Numbered from the stretch's first letter, positions 1 to 13,031 are shown. The stretch: DNA of 64,000 nt from Ooceraea biroi (GCF_003672135.1 NC_039518.1:1550001-1614000), one strand, 5' to 3'. Translations and numbers: made by a program. Notes: generated from the sequence alone by a model not told the origin.

Positions 1-612
1 TGTCTAACAACGTGTCAAGGATGTTAATACTGATTATCGCCTGTATAACAGCTCGTGTGTGTCACGTGCGCACTTGGCGTTTATTTGATTTATTACTTTT
101 AACAATAGTTTGTAAAACGGTAATAAAGCACACATTGAAGCATTTATCATTAAACGCTTATCATTGCACAATTATCGTATATTTTACACGCTTCGCGATA
201 ATTGCGACGCCTGCAGCGATGTAAAGCGGGAAAAAGCATTGTCACCTTTGATTAACGGCATCACTCATCGGCAATCCGATTATTACGGCAACTGTATCAA
301 TCGCGTGTCGGAATTGAAATCTAAGGGGGCGAGATGCACCACGCACCGGTGCATCTCGCGTACGCCACGTTAATCCTCCTATGGAATTATCTACGTACGG
401 CTGCATGCTCACCGATTATTCCCCGTAGACGAGCTGCCGGCTTGATTCACGCGATAATGTTAAATAATTTGCACGAGCGAACCGGTTCGGCTGCCAAAAT
501 ATTTACTCCTAATTCGAGCGCTCGGCTTCGAAAATTACGATTCGCTTGCTCAATCGATATTATCGCAAATATAACTCAAATGTTCCTCGCGATCTTTCCG
601 ACATCGGACTTA
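1..612. other. Non-coding stretch, no gene seen
   Basis: I see no exon with splice signals and no recognisable protein here. The only structure is a perfect 11-bp inverted repeat at 330-340 and 348-358 with a 7-base loop, which could form a small hairpin. The long open frame that starts at 334 runs into the palindromic repeat that follows and is not a gene. Confidence 0.6.
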
Positions 613-1350
613 CAAGGGAAGGTTTTTAGGTGTTACACTCGGATTTCAAAAATTTTTTGCATGCAGGTAGGGAGGTCCCCAAATAGAAAAAAAAATAAAA
701 GTAGCGGCCCAAATGCATATTTGCGCGCTACGTGCGCAATTTTCGATGTTAGGTTAATTACTCAAAAATGCTATTTCCAATCGAATTCTTTACATTTTTT
801 ATTTCACCTAACGCACATTTATATTGCTTTGAATAATTTTGTGTGTGTGTGTTTAGAAAATACGAGCGTCTAATGTAATTTCGTGCCGCGCGAGCACAGT
901 GCGTATAAAAGGCCCATTGCTCAAAAATGGTATTTGCATCGTAACTTTTTTAATTTTTTACTGCGACTGCCAATGCACACAATTTGGAATAATTGTACAT
1001 TGCGCAAATCGTAGTTTGCTCTTTCTGCGTGATTTATTGTACGCGACTTTAAATAGATTTGATCAGAATCCATAACGAGGACATACAAGATCTGGTCAAG
1101 GGAGGTTTTTAACTCTTTCAGTTTTAATTTCTTTTTAAAGCGTTGTGCATTAGGTGAAGTAAAAAATGTAAAGAATTCGATTGGAAATAGCATTTTTGAG
1201 TAATTAACCTAACATCGAAAATTGCGCACGTAGCGCGCAAATATGCATTTGGGCCGCTACTTTTATAATTTTTCTTCTATTTGGGGACCTCCCTACCTGC
1301 ATGCAAACAATTTTTGAAATCCGAGTGTAACACCTAAAAACCTTTCCTTG
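613..1350. mobile_element. Non-autonomous element with ~210-bp terminal inverted repeats
   Basis: The ends, beginning CAAGGGAAGG and ending CCTTTCCTTG, are inverted copies of each other. The arms run about 613-818 and 1141-1350 and are nearly identical apart from small indels. The middle has no transposase. The flanks TCGGACTTA and TCAGACTAT agree at 6 of 9 positions, which would suit a decayed 9-bp target duplication, as in elements with long terminal repeats of the Mutator type. The superfamily is an inference; the inverted-repeat structure is directly visible. Confidence 0.75.
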
Positions 1351-3345
1351 TCAGACTATTTTCGATGCTATAGATGCACAGACGATGATCTCAAAGGAGT
1401 TAAGCAGAGCGTATCGCCGACACAGCTGCCTCGTTGTTCGTGCGAGATCTTCATCGCAGATTAAACACACGCACACGCACGCGTTATGGATTTTTAGACG
1501 CGATCGCGCGCACTCGCTACGCTCGTATGAATTTTGCAATAAACGCCGCGTCGGAGGCGCCCACTTATTTTCCTCGCTAGCGCCCTATCCAACATATTCC
1601 GTCGACCCCCTTTTCAACCCTCTCCCGCCCTATGCACGGAGAGAAAGGAGGCCCACCTCCAACCTTGTCTACCCTCGTGGAATTTCTCTTCCGCGTAGTT
1701 CATCGGCACTTCTCACGTCAGCTGCGATCGCTCGTTCGTGAAATTCCACGGCGCTCGATATCGATGTTTTTTTCTTCCTTCCTTCTATCCCCCTTGCCTG
1801 TCTCGGACTCTTCCACCCTTTTTTCCCTCCGGCTGCAATAGCGCTCGGAAATAATGCCGTCCTCTTGCCTCTCCGTCGTACACGAGTTGTAAAACCTTTC
1901 GATCTCCTATATCCCAAAATTCGTGCTAGGCTTTACACATTTTGTTTTGCAAGTATATGTTTCTGTGTCTACTCTGTGATGTCTGCCGCAATTTCGTTCT
2001 TTAACTTCTTCAAACCGTTCCTTCACGCCACATCCACCTACGCGATCGCTTTGTTGCCGTGTGTTATGTGTCAGTAACATTTGAACACCAATGCTGCTAA
2101 AGATAATTCAGTAAGGATAAGGATAGACTTACAGAAATTACTTGTGACATGAGTAATAAAACATAGATGAGTAATAAACGTTACGTTAGATTGTTGCATC
2201 TCTCGATTCATATCTCTGAATTTAATTGCTCTCTCACGTACTAATACAAACAAACCGTGTTAGGAGACTTGACTAACTTCCTTGCCGAAAAGCAGATTTC
2301 TTCATTTACACCGATACTGCAGTGAAATCTCTCAATTATCTAACGTATGCATCGCTTACGAACCAACTAATACAAACTCATGTTACGACTTGACTGACTT
2401 CCTTGCCGAAAATAAGACTTTCGATTTACACCGAATATTGTACTGAAATCTCTCAATTATCTATGCATCGCGCGCGTGCCACGGACGAGTTAAATCACGA
2501 TTGCGCGATTAGATCTGATTGCAGCGTTAATACGCCGGTTTAGATTACCCCACTGAGACTTGCGGAACGCGGCTACATTTTAGCCCGCTGAATCGAATTT
2601 ATGCCGCGAGATCGTAGTTCATGAGATAATCGCATAAAAGTGTGATTATCCGATCCGCGTTGCACGACCGCGCGACCATCCGCTGTTCCATTAATCGCTT
2701 AATTGGATATTTATGACGATGAAAAAGCGTCCGGCATAAATAATTCATCGGCCGAAAATTGGACATGGCACGTACGATCTGCGAATGCGAAAGCATCGAT
2801 TGCGAAATATTCTACCGTATCCGGATTCACTTTGATTAGACATACGCCCGCGGATGTAACGCGGAATTTACAAATTGATTAAAAACAATACCCACGCGAT
2901 TGCAAGCTCATCGGTAACTCCGTTTGATATGAAAAACGAGAGATTCCTGCAGCACGAAAGGGAGATTTTCAGAGAAACGAGAAAAATCTGTTTTAATCGG
3001 AATTTCGAAATTGTTATTGTCATTCTCTCGATTGAAGTCGATACGTCGCAAAATCCGCGGGCGAGAAAGAAAAATAATTAAGAGACGCTTTATCGTGACG
3101 GTGATCATTATGTGTGCAGTAGCTCGGTCGAATTTTCCGTAGGAATTCCTCGAGTCGCCCGAGCGTCTCGTGGATGTCAAACTTTTACTACTTATAAGCG
3201 ACTCGCAAGTGCCGGACTGTTACTACTTATGAGTGTCCTATAAGCGTCGGACTTTTACTACTCCACGGGAGTACTCTACGAGAGTGACTTTTATTTTCCC
3301 CGGCGTAGGTTTATGGTACTTTGATGCGACTCGCCGAACATTATA
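1351..3345. other. Non-coding stretch, no gene seen
   Basis: Pyrimidine-rich sequence at about 1560-1840, a degenerate two-unit tandem repeat at 2241-2472, and a short degenerate motif near 3176-3285 containing repeated ACTTTTACTACT are the only structures. No open frame has plausible splice borders or a recognisable product. Confidence 0.5.
2241..2472. repeat. Degenerate two-unit tandem repeat, period ~126 bp
   Basis: Two diverged copies share CTAATACAAAC, ACTTCCTTGCCGAAAA, TTTACACCGA and TGAAATCTCTCAATTATCTA in the same order. Unit 1 begins at 2241 and unit 2 at 2367. There is no coding content. Confidence 0.75.
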
Positions 3346-4419
3346 CAGAGTGTACCAAAAGTCTGGAAACGGTCGAATATTTCATAAACTATGCATTTTA
3401 GAAAGAAATGTTTCAGACAAAAGTTGTAGGATTTCAAGTAGCGCATTACATAGCAACATCAGTATGACCTTGAAGAGTGTTGTCAAGGTCATGTGAAGGT
3501 CAACTTTGTTTTCTTAAATGGAACCACCTATAAAATGTTGCATATTTGGATTCTACGGGAAAAAACGAGTAAATTTTATCTGAAACATTTGTTTGAAAAA
3601 TGCTTCTATCAAAAGTTATACGCATTTAAACCTTAAAGTAGAATGCATTGCAAGTAATGATAAATTAATTAAAAGACTTTATCGTTTTGTTCTTTTACTT
3701 TATTAAATGTTCGAACTGGTGTCCATTAACATCTAAACACTTATTAAGTCTTCTTACGAAACTTTGCTCTAAGTAACATTTCTGGGGTCACGCTAACGCA
3801 AGCTTCACGTATTCTTCGTTCGAGTCATGATTTTCGAACTTGATAAGCAGCATGAAAACCAGCTCAAAACTAACTAAATGCATAAATTTGTATTTACATT
3901 TTCTAATGTGTAAGTTTATGTTTCTTTCAGTTAACATCGAGTACGTACTCCAAGGCCATTAGCTAGCGCTAGCATGACCCCAGAAATGTTACTTAGAGCA
4001 AAGTTTCGTAAGAAGACTTAATAAGTGTTTAGATGTTAATGGACACCAGTTCGAACATTTAATAAAGTAAAAGAACAAAACGATAAAGTCTTTTAATTAA
4101 TTTATCATTACTTGCATTGCATTCTACTTTAAGGTTTAAATGCGTATAACTTTTGATAGAAGCATTTTTCAAACAAATGTTTCAGATAAAATTTACTCGT
4201 TTTTTCCCGTAGAATCCAAATATGCAACATTTTATAGGCGGTTCCATTTAAGAAAACAAAGTTGACCTTCACATGACCTTGACAACACTCTTCAAGGTCA
4301 TACTGATGTTGCTATGTAATGCGCTACTTGAAATCCTACAACTTTTGTCTGAAACATTTCTTTCTAAAATGCATAGTTCATGAAATATTCGACCGTTTCC
4401 AGACTTTTGGTACACCCTG
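3346..4419. mobile_element. Palindromic Tc1/mariner-derived foldback element
   Basis: Two arms of about 458 bp (3346-3803 and 3962-4419) are near-perfect inverted copies around a spacer of about 158 bp. The ends read CAGAGTGTACCAAAAGTC and its inverse, flanked by TATA on both sides, which indicates a TA target duplication as in the Tc1/mariner superfamily. Read outward, each arm can encode a short stretch ending in GHQFEHLI, resembling the C-terminus of some transposases of this superfamily. The element therefore looks like two copies of one transposon end joined head to head. No complete transposase is present. Confidence 0.8.
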
Positions 4420-4421
4420 TA

Positions 4422-5189
4422 TAATACTGTAGAATACGAATACGATGATAAACAATATTCCAAACTCTTGAGACTTTCCGTTTAAACGGAACGGACGAAT
4501 CTTCTCTGGAAATGACTTTTCCAGGTCTGTCGGTCCTCGTTGAAAATTTCTGTCGTCGGCCAGTCATCATCATTTCCGTCATTGCTCCTCACATTATGTT
4601 GTACTCATATGCATCCGTGTGCGTGACAGGCTTGAAGGAGTAGCCAGAAAGAGATTTGATCACGCACGCGATTCATCCCGACGACGAAGACGACGTCCCT
4701 CCACGACGCGCCATGTCGCCGGTATTCTCCGGGATAAAACGTGATCCGAGCGAGGTAGACGGTAATGGATTTTGTTGAGCGGCTTTCTCTGTGCTCGCGA
4801 TTAATCTATCCGCATCCGCGCGTGGATGGCTGTTCTTCTACTCGGCGGTGGTCCTCGCTGTGGGCACTTGAGACGACGGTGACAAGATGATTATGTCTTT
4901 GTACCTCGTGTGACGTGCACTATCGAGATACCTGATCGAGATTCGTTGTACTTCGATTTTCGTTGGTGCTTTTTCCTTTGTTCCTCGTCTCGGAATAATA
5001 CGGAATGATGTGTGCATGATGATTAAAGAAAATGATCGCTCTTCCGACTTTCATTTTTGTCGAGTGGTCTTTCGTAAAACGTGCTACGTTAATCTGTTGT
5101 CGTTAATGATCGCTGGTAGTTATTACATCGTTAATCAATCATGCTCGTCGTCTCTCTTCCGAGCAAAAGCTCGGAGCATTCTAGTGGGA
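4422..5189. other. Non-coding stretch, no gene seen
   Basis: Moderately GC-rich sequence with many CpG steps between 4620 and 4990. It could be untranslated or promoter DNA, but I see no start codon with a supported frame and no exon pair, so no gene is called. Confidence 0.4.
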
Positions 5190-5191
5190 TA

Positions 5192-6024
5192 CACCCTCAG
5201 AAAGGATTTCTGATAACAAGACGAAAAATATTCTTGACTAATTTAATCGTATCACAAGTATAAAAAATATGAAAATAAAACAATTTTTTATTTAAATCAG
5301 TAATTTCTATTCTTCTCTCTCGAATTAAATAACATTGTCTTACTGTCTCGAGACAAGAGTAACATGTACAAATTTATGCTTATATATCCTTGTATGTAGA
5401 ATAATTTGATATTAGCGCCACTTTATAGTAGGCTTTGTCGATGTCGACGCATCATTTTCTCACGGTCGCTCGTCGACTCGGCGCCGTCCTTTATTCGGAT
5501 AAAACGGCCAATATTTATGTGTTGCAATCGAAAATCGGGAAAGTGTTTCTGTTATTTACAACGAATAAGTGCAATACTCTACAAGAAATATTAAACGATA
5601 TGGAAATGTAAGTAAGTATATACAATATACTTACTTAAGAAATAAGATTCGAGATAAGACATTTCCACTTATTCATTGTAAATAACAGAAACACTTTCCC
5701 GATTTTCGATTGAAACACATAAATATTGGCCGTTTTGTGCAGATTCTACAAATTCTCTTAGAAGAATAGAATAAGATGTCTTTGAGATCTGACAATATTC
5801 TGAAATCCAGAATATTGTGAACTCGCTAGAAATTTGTATCTAAATCCTTCTGAGAAAATGAATGAGACAGCACCAAGATTATTTAAATCTAGATTTTGGA
5901 ATTTTCTATTCAAGATTAAAATATGCTTCTTTTCAATAATAAATATGATTGTCGCTATAGCGATCTTATTTTATGATAGATTAAAGAGTAATAGCATTAA
6001 GTCCAGAAATCTTTTCTGTGGGTG
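5192..6024 (+). mobile_element. 833-bp MITE with TA target duplication, copy 1
   Basis: The terminal inverted repeats are CACCCTCAGAAAGGATTTCTG and the inverse of CACCCACAGAAAAGATTTCTG, flanked by TA on both sides. The same element, of exactly the same length, recurs at 31708-32540 (inverted) and 39213-40045. A nested foldback at 5511-5736 has arms of about 70 bp that would form a long hairpin. The short open frames inside do not resemble a transposase. The TA duplication suggests mobilisation by a Tc1/mariner-type transposase, but the source is not visible here. Confidence 0.85.
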
Positions 6025-6026
6025 TA

Positions 6027-8480
6027 CGAAAAGTTTTGACAACTATATAATCCTGCTACGTTATATATTTTTGGATGTATAACGATAAGAAATTAATTAC
6101 CGGGATACTTGGACGTCGGATAAAAGATGCGGGTAAAAAGATGTCGGACGCGGAAAAACTTTCGCGATAAATGACGCGCTGCTAATGACAACGCTCGTGT
6201 GCCACGCGAACGTAGACGACGACAATCGACGATGACGAATCGATTTCACGTGCCAGATGACGTTACTGCAAATTTACGAGGCAGTCGCGTCACCAGTATT
6301 TTTTCGTCACCGCCAGTTTGGTATGTACGGACGGCAAAACCCACGACAAATCGCGCTGTTAAGGGGCACAGGTTGAATCCTGGCTGTATTTCGTATTTGA
6401 AGTTTTATATTTGATAAAGCACCAAACGCTCATTTTGTATGCTTTGTCGTGTTTGAAAATTCTACAATAAAATAGTATTGTCTGCAATAATAATGTCGAT
6501 TATAGGTGTATGCAAAAGTTTTAATCTTTTTCCGCATTCTAATATTGTTATTTAAACTTCAAATAAATTCTCGCTTTTTTATGTTTTTGAAGAGTTGGCA
6601 TCGAAGTTTGTAAGACATCATGTATCATGATTTAACGATGAACATAACTTCGAAAAACAATAGTAAACGCGGTGAACTATGCTTTTCGTGTTCAGGAAAA
6701 CATTTTAGACTTGGGCTGGAAAGTTTTTCCGCACGCGGTGTATTCACCCAACTTGGCGGCTTCGGATTACCACTTATTCCAGTATTTTATAACTCGATAG
6801 TACTTTCGAGATGTGGCTGAGATACGAAAAAACTTTATTCGCAAAGGGATTCGAAATTTACCTGAGAGATAGCAAAAAACCTTAAAAAACGAGGACTGAG
6901 GAAAAATATTTTGTTGAAATTGGGTTGCGTACATTATGCACCTAAAAAGCGAAAACGCAGAAAAAAATGAAAAATAAAATAAAATTTTGCATACACCTAA
7001 TATAACCGTGGAAATAATATCAAAGAAACAGCTGATTCTGGAAACTTGATGAACAGCGTTCTTCTCTCTTGAATTTACGTCAATCCATAGTTTAATTCCG
7101 GAACGTGCATAATTGGCAAGTTCCTTCGACATTCCTTCGGAATAATGAAACGCGTTGTTCCTTGAACGTTTACATGGAAACGGATATGGCCGCCGGCGCG
7201 CGCTTAAATAGCTGCTAGCTGAAGATTCTCAAACCGAAAGATCGCGCCCGTCGAAAGTTCGCGACGTTGCGCTTCTCTCCCGTAGCATTTCGCAAAATTA
7301 GCTCCTCCGCGGAAGCGCCATTTTCATTAATTATGTAATCGCGTTTCATTACGCCCGCGCGCTTTTCTCTTCGCTTCCGTTCGCCTTCCTTTCCTTCCGT
7401 CTTTCCTTCACGGTTCTTCTCGGCAGCTCGCGTCCTCATTCTTCGGATGTCAACGACATCTCTCACGAAAAGTCAAATAGGCCACGAAAGTTTTTTCGCC
7501 CTTGAGATAAAAACTCTCGTGGCCGCATTTCCAGATCCAGCTTGGCTTTCCCGACCGCATCTGCATTTACACGTTGAATTTTTCGCAGCGGAAAAAAACA
7601 TGCGCGCGCCGTTGGGTATGTGTTTTTTCTTCTTTTTTTTGGCAACGCGGAGGTTTTTTTCTATACATTTCACCGGCGAGTTTCTGGAAATTTGAGCGAT
7701 GTGCGAGGGCTGGTATTTTGTAAAAATCTGCTTTCAGCATGAAAAATGGGATTCTTCGAATGCTATTTTTACATGGTTTGTCGAGAGATTGGATCAATGA
7801 TAAAGAATAAAATTTATGTGATGCGTGCTATGAAATGCAATGGCTATGATTTAATTCGTTTGAATGATTAACGTGTCAGACAATATTCTTCAAAAAATAC
7901 CGATAATGGTAAATTCGAACTTATCGCAAGGTTTTTATGTTGATTGCACAAGTAAGACTTGAAATTTAAAACGATGCTTATCTGTACAACACGAGAAACA
8001 TAAAATTATGCCTTGGATATATCTTTGCAATTTACGGATAAGTTTAAATCGAATCGTTTGTCCTCACGTAATAACCTTCTACAATACGTGGAAGCAAGAC
8101 GCGGGTATCATGGCTATTCAGGAGCAAACGAATTTTCGTACTATCGCTTTTACGCTCGCGAATATTACGGGCCACAATGCTCCAGCATTATAAGATCCCA
8201 TTCTCCACCGAAGTAGATCGCCAATAGAATGCGCTGACAACATCATTTTTTTATCACTACTTTTATCCGAAGACATTCAGCTTGCTCTCACTCTCTGGAT
8301 TATCAGCAGATCAACTGTTTTTTTTTCTATTTTTCTTTATTATTTTTTTAAGAAAGGATATGCGGGTAACATGACTTTCTCCGAAAGGAAATCGCCCTAA
8401 CAATCGACTTTCTCTTCTGAAATTACGTAAAACTGATACGGTATCGCCTTCCTGCTCCCCGATACGTAACATTAGAAGCA
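6027..8480. other. Non-coding stretch, no gene seen
   Basis: About 2.4 kb of unique-looking sequence. Several 60-120 codon open frames overlap each other on both strands near 7200-7800, with biased composition and no splice framing or recognisable motif, so none is called. Confidence 0.5.
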
Positions 8481-11400
8481 TTAGGAGTGTGATTTAGTTT
8501 TGAGGGTTTTGCAACAGATGGCTGTAGTGTCAGTTTGTTCCAATAGCTGTTTCCGATAACTGTTCTTTCTTACGGTGTTGACATTATCCATAACATTTAG
8601 TAGCATTATAGCAATAGATGCAATAACAGTCGTGTTTATATCATCGTAAAAATGCAACTTCCGAAACAGCATTTTCGACATGCGTTGCTTTTATTTTTTA
8701 ATCAAAAGAAAACTGCGGCTGACGGTTATAGAATTCTTGTGGAAACTTATGGTGACGCAGAATCACCATCAATTAAGACGTGTGAATACTGGTTTAGACG
8801 CTTTAAAAGTAGTGATACTGATGTGAAGGACAAAGAACGCTCGGGACAACCAAGAAAGCTTGAAAATGCAGATTTGCAAGCATTATTCGACGAAAATCCA
8901 ACACGATCCACTTCAGAACTTGCCAGAGCATTAAACGTTGATCGTACAACAGTTACCAAACATTTACATGAAATGGGAAAAATTCAGAAGGAACGGAAAT
9001 GGGTTCGACATGAATTATCGGAAAGTGCCATTGCGAACCGGTTGAACATTTGCATTTCGTTGATCGCCAGGCAAAAAAAGAAGTCTTTTGTCTCGGATTG
9101 TTACTGGGGATGAAAAGTGGATCTATGTTGATAATCCGAAACGCAGAAAATCATGGGTGGATCCAGGCGAACCATCAACATCTATTCCGAGACGCAATAT
9201 TCACGGTTCAAAAGTAATAGTGTACTATGAGCTGTTAAATCCGCACGAGACTGTCACGGCTGATCGTTATCGACACCAATTGTACAAGTTGAAGCAAGCA
9301 TTGGACGAAAAACGACCACCAATTGCGAGTAAACGACGGAAAGTGATTCTTCTTCGTGACAACGCTCGACCTCACGTTGCGTTATCAGTGAAATAAACAC
9401 TATTAGAGCTTGAATGGCAAGTCTTCCCCGGACATTGCTCCATGGGATTATTATTTGTTCCGGTGGATGCAACACGCTTTAGAGGATACATACTTTGATA
9501 ATTTGGAAGAAGTGCGAAAATTCGTCGACGAATGGATAAACTGAAAAGAAGAGTGATTTTATCGTGGTGGAATCCATCTCTTGCCAGAGCATTAAATGTT
9601 GATCGTACAACAGTTACCAAACATTTACATGAAATGGAAAAAATGCAGAAAGAAGGGAAATGGGTTCGACATGAATTATCGGAAAGTGCCATTGCGAACC
9701 GGTTGAACATTTGCATTTCGTTGATCGCCAGGCAAAAAAAGAAGAGTCTTTTGTCTCGGATTGTTACTGGGGATGAAAAGTGGATCTATGTTGATAATCC
9801 GAAACGCAGAAAATCATGGGTGGATCCAGGCGAACCATCAACATCCACTCCGAGACGCAATATTCACGGTTCAAAAGTAATAGTGTACTATGAGCTGTTA
9901 AATCCGCACGAGACTGTCACGGTTGATGGTTATCGACACCAATTGTACAAGTTGAAGCAAGCATTGGACGAAAAACGACCACCAATTGCGAGTAAACGAC
10001 GGAAAGTGATTCTTCTTCGTGACAACGCTCGACCTCACGTTGCGTTATCAGTGAAATAAACACTATTAGAGCTTGAATGGCAAGTCTTCCCCGGACATTG
10101 CTCCATGGGATTATTATTTGTTCCGGTGGATGCAACACGCTTTAGAGGATACACACTTTGATAATTTGGAAGAAGTGCGAAAATTCGTCGACGAATGGAT
10201 CAACTGAAAAGAAGAGTGATTTTATCGTGGTGGAATCCATCTCTTGCCAGAGCATTAAATGTTGATCGTACAACAGTTACCAAACATTTACATGAAATGG
10301 GAAAAATTCAGAAAGAAGGGAAATGGGTTCGACATCAATTATCGGAAAGTGCCATTGCGAACCGGTTGAACATTTGCATTTCGTTGATCGGCAGGCAAAA
10401 AAAGAAGAGTCTTTTGTCTCGGATTGTTACTGGGGATGAAAAGTGGATCTATTTTGATAATCCGAAACGCAGAAAATCATGGGTGGATCCAGGCGAACCA
10501 TCAACATCCACTCCGAGACGCAATATTCACGGTTCAAAAGTAATAGTGTACTATGAGCTGTTAAATCCGCACGAGACTGTCACGGCTGATGGTTATCGAC
10601 ACCAATTGTACAAGTTGAAGCAAGCGTTGGACCAAAAACGACCACCAATTGCGAGCAAACGACGGAAAGTGATTCTTCTTCGTGACAACGCTCGACCTCA
10701 CGTTGCGTTATCAGTGAAATAAACACTATTAGAGCTTGAATGGCAAGTCTTCCCCGGACATTGCTCCATGGGATTATTATTTGTTCCGGTGGATGCAACA
10801 CGCTTTAGAGGATACACACTTTGATAATTTGGAAGAAGTGCGAAAATTCGTCGACGAATGGATCAACTGAAAAGAAGAGTGATTTTATCGTGGTGGAATC
10901 CATCTCTTGCCAGAGCATTAAATGTTGATCGTACAACAGTTACCAAACATTTACATGAAATGGGAAAAATTCAGAAAGAAGGGAAATGGGTTCGACATCA
11001 ATTATCGGAAAGTGCCATTGCGAACCGGTTGAACATTTGCATTTCGTTGATCGGCAGGCAAAAAAAGAAGAGTCTTTTGTCTCGGATTGTTACTGGGGAT
11101 GAAAAGTGGATCTATTTTGATAATCCGAAACGCAGAAAATCATGGGTGGATCCAGGCGAACCATCAACATCCACTCCGAGACGCAATATTCACGGTTCAA
11201 AAGTAATAGTGTACTATGAGCTGTTAAATCCGCACGAGACTGTCACGGTTGATGGTTATCGACACCAATTGTACAAGTTGAAGCAAGCATTGGACGAAAA
11301 ACGACCACCAATTGCGAGTAAACGACGGAAAGTGATTCTTCTTCGTGACAACGCTCGACCTCACGTTGCGTTATCAGTGAAAGAAACACTATTAGAGCTT

Positions 11401-11691
11401 GAATGGCAAGTCTTCCCCGGACATTGCTCCATGGGATTATTATTTGTTCCGGTGGATGCAACACGCTTTAGAGGATACACACTTTGATAATTTGGAAGAA
11501 GTGCGAAAATTCGTCGACGAATGGATCAACTGAAAAGAAGAGTCATTTTATCGTGGTGGAATCCATCTCTTGCCAGAGATGGGAAAAAGTTATAGAAAAC
11601 GAAGGAAAATATTTTGATAAGGTATTCATTCATTACCATATTAAATACATGCGTTTTGAGCAAAAAACCCTCAAAACGAATCACACCCTAA
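8481..11691 (+). mobile_element. Mos1-like mariner with four internal tandem units (array A)
   Basis: The element begins TTAGGAGTGTGATTT and ends in the inverse of this, followed by TA. It encodes a mauritiana-type mariner transposase: N-terminal helix-turn-helix segments from ATG 8652 (FFNQKKTAADGYRILVETYG), a second HTH, TGDEKW (first catalytic Asp) and RDNARPH (second catalytic Asp). The expected third-Asp region (HPAYSPD...APCDY) is missing through a 17-bp deletion, and an 18-bp in-frame deletion removes the part around WWD. The internal segment from the second HTH to the C-terminus is present four times. Nonsense and frameshift changes in every unit make the element non-autonomous. The left flank CA does not match the right flank TA. 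Confidence 0.9.
8919..11568 (+). repeat. Tandem array of four ~663-bp mariner-internal units
   Basis: Units start at the 9-bp motif CTTGCCAGA at 8919, 9580, 10243 and 10906, and the last ends at 11569, giving spacings of 661, 663, 663 and 663 bp. In a single-copy element this motif occurs once in the ELARAL codons and once in the LLPERW codons. The junction is thus a tandem duplication between two short direct repeats. Units differ at scattered bases (for example ATCTATGTT versus ATCTATTTT), so they are not copies of one read. The 661-bp first unit lacks an AG found in the others. Confidence 0.9.
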
Positions 11692-12010
11692 TATTATTTA
11701 CGTATACGACTGTTCACGATTAAAGACGATCGTTTAATTAGCTCGCGTGTCAGATGAACATACAACTCGTGTACGTATTCGTACGCGCGTTCAGTCCATT
11801 GTTGCTGCTGCTGTTGTTGCATCAACGTCGTTTTATTACCTGCCGCGCCAGTCGAAACAACATTCGCTATTGATTAGCGATAATGGAATTAAATACTCAC
11901 GCAGCACGCTAAGCATGGCGCGCGTGCTTTTGTGCTTAATCGCGTTGGCCGCGCCACCGTTGCGGCAACGCGGACATGATTTTTAGTGGCCGCCGTTGCG
12001 TTTTCGTGGA
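11692..12010 (+). repeat. Displaced inverted duplicate of the 42.0-42.3 kb array flank
   Basis: Directly after array A is a host sequence (CGTATACGACTGTTCACG, the GTTGCTGCTGCTGTTGTTGC stretch, GCGCGCGTGCTTTTGTGC) that is the reverse complement of 42015-42337, the flank of array C. The match is nearly exact to about 11960. It then decays through single-base losses and dissolves into mariner sequence by about 12060. It does not accompany the arrays at 26.9, 47.0 or 54.6 kb, so it is not part of the transposon. It marks a rearrangement or assembly junction. Confidence 0.85.
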
Positions 12011-12955
12011 TAACACTTTAGGAGGCCTTGAATGGCGCTCCCGACATTGCCCATGCGACTTACGCCGTAATCGAACACCTTTAGAGGATACACACTTTGA
12101 TAATTTGGAAGAAGTGCGAAAATCGTCGACGAATGGATCAACTAAAAGAAGAGTGATTTTATCGTGGTGGAATCCATCTCTTGCAGAGCATTAAATGTTG
12201 ATCGTACAACAGTTCCAAACATTTACATGAAATGGAAAAATTCAGAAGAAGGGAAATGGGTTCGACATCAATTATCGGAAAGTGCCATTGCGAACCGGTT
12301 GAACATTTGCATTTCGTTGATCGCCAGGCAAAAAAAGAAGAGTCTTTTGTCTCGGATTGTTACTGGGGATGAAAAGTGGATCTATTTGATAATCCGAAAC
12401 GCAGAAAATCAGGGGTGGATCCAGGCGAACCATCACATCCACTCCGAGACGCAATATTCACGGTTCAAAAGTAATAGTGTACTATGAGCTGTTAAATCCG
12501 CACGAGACTGTCACGGTGATCGTTATCGACACCAATTGTACAAGTTGAAGCAAGCATTGGACCAAAACGACCACCGATTCGAGTAAACGACGGAAAGTGA
12601 TTCTTCTCGTGAAACGCTCGACCTCACGTTGCGTTATCAATGAAAAAACACTATAGAGCTTGAATGGCAAGTCTTCTCCGGACATTGCTCCATGCGATTA
12701 TTATTGTTCCGGTCGATGCAACACGCTTTAGAGGATACACACTTTGATAATTGGAAGAAGTGCGAAAATTCGTCGACGAATGGATCAACTGAAAAGAAGA
12801 GTGATTTTATCGTGGTGGAATCCATCTCTTGCCAGAAAGATGGAAAAGTTATAGAAAACGAAGGAAACTATTTTGATGAAGTATTCATTCATTATCATAT
12901 TTAATACATGCGTTTTTGAGCAAAAAAAGCCCTCAAAACTAAATCACACCCCTAA
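12011..12955 (+). mobile_element. Right-end fragment of Mos1-like mariner, indel-rich (A')
   Basis: The sequence enters the mariner near its C-terminal codons with no left terminal repeat, passes through one tandem unit (CTCTTGC at about 12177 to CTTGCCAGA at 12828), and ends with a normal right terminal repeat and TA. Single-base deletions occur every few tens of bases compared with other copies (for example ACAGTTCCAAAC for ACAGTTACCAAAC), the pattern of unpolished long-read sequence. The beginning at about 12010-12090 is a mosaic of flank and transposon. Confidence 0.85.
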
Positions 12956-13031
12956 TATATGTCGTGTTTCAGGAAGCAAAATGTTAAGCGAACAACAAAT
13001 ATGGAAAACGCGAGTAAAGTACAATAATTAA

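Noticed and set aside
334..873. 179-codon open frame on the plus strand
   Set aside because: Its second half lies inside the inverted-repeat element at 613-1350; composition is irregular and there are no splice signals or recognisable motifs.
8481..11691. Regularly spaced repeats that might be a CRISPR-like array or ordinary satellite
   Set aside because: The units encode pieces of mariner transposase and are bounded by mariner ends, so they are an internal expansion of a transposon.
11692..12010. This piece as an internal part of the Mos1-like mariner
   Set aside because: It is absent from arrays B, D and E and continues into unique host sequence at 42.0 kb, so it is flank DNA.
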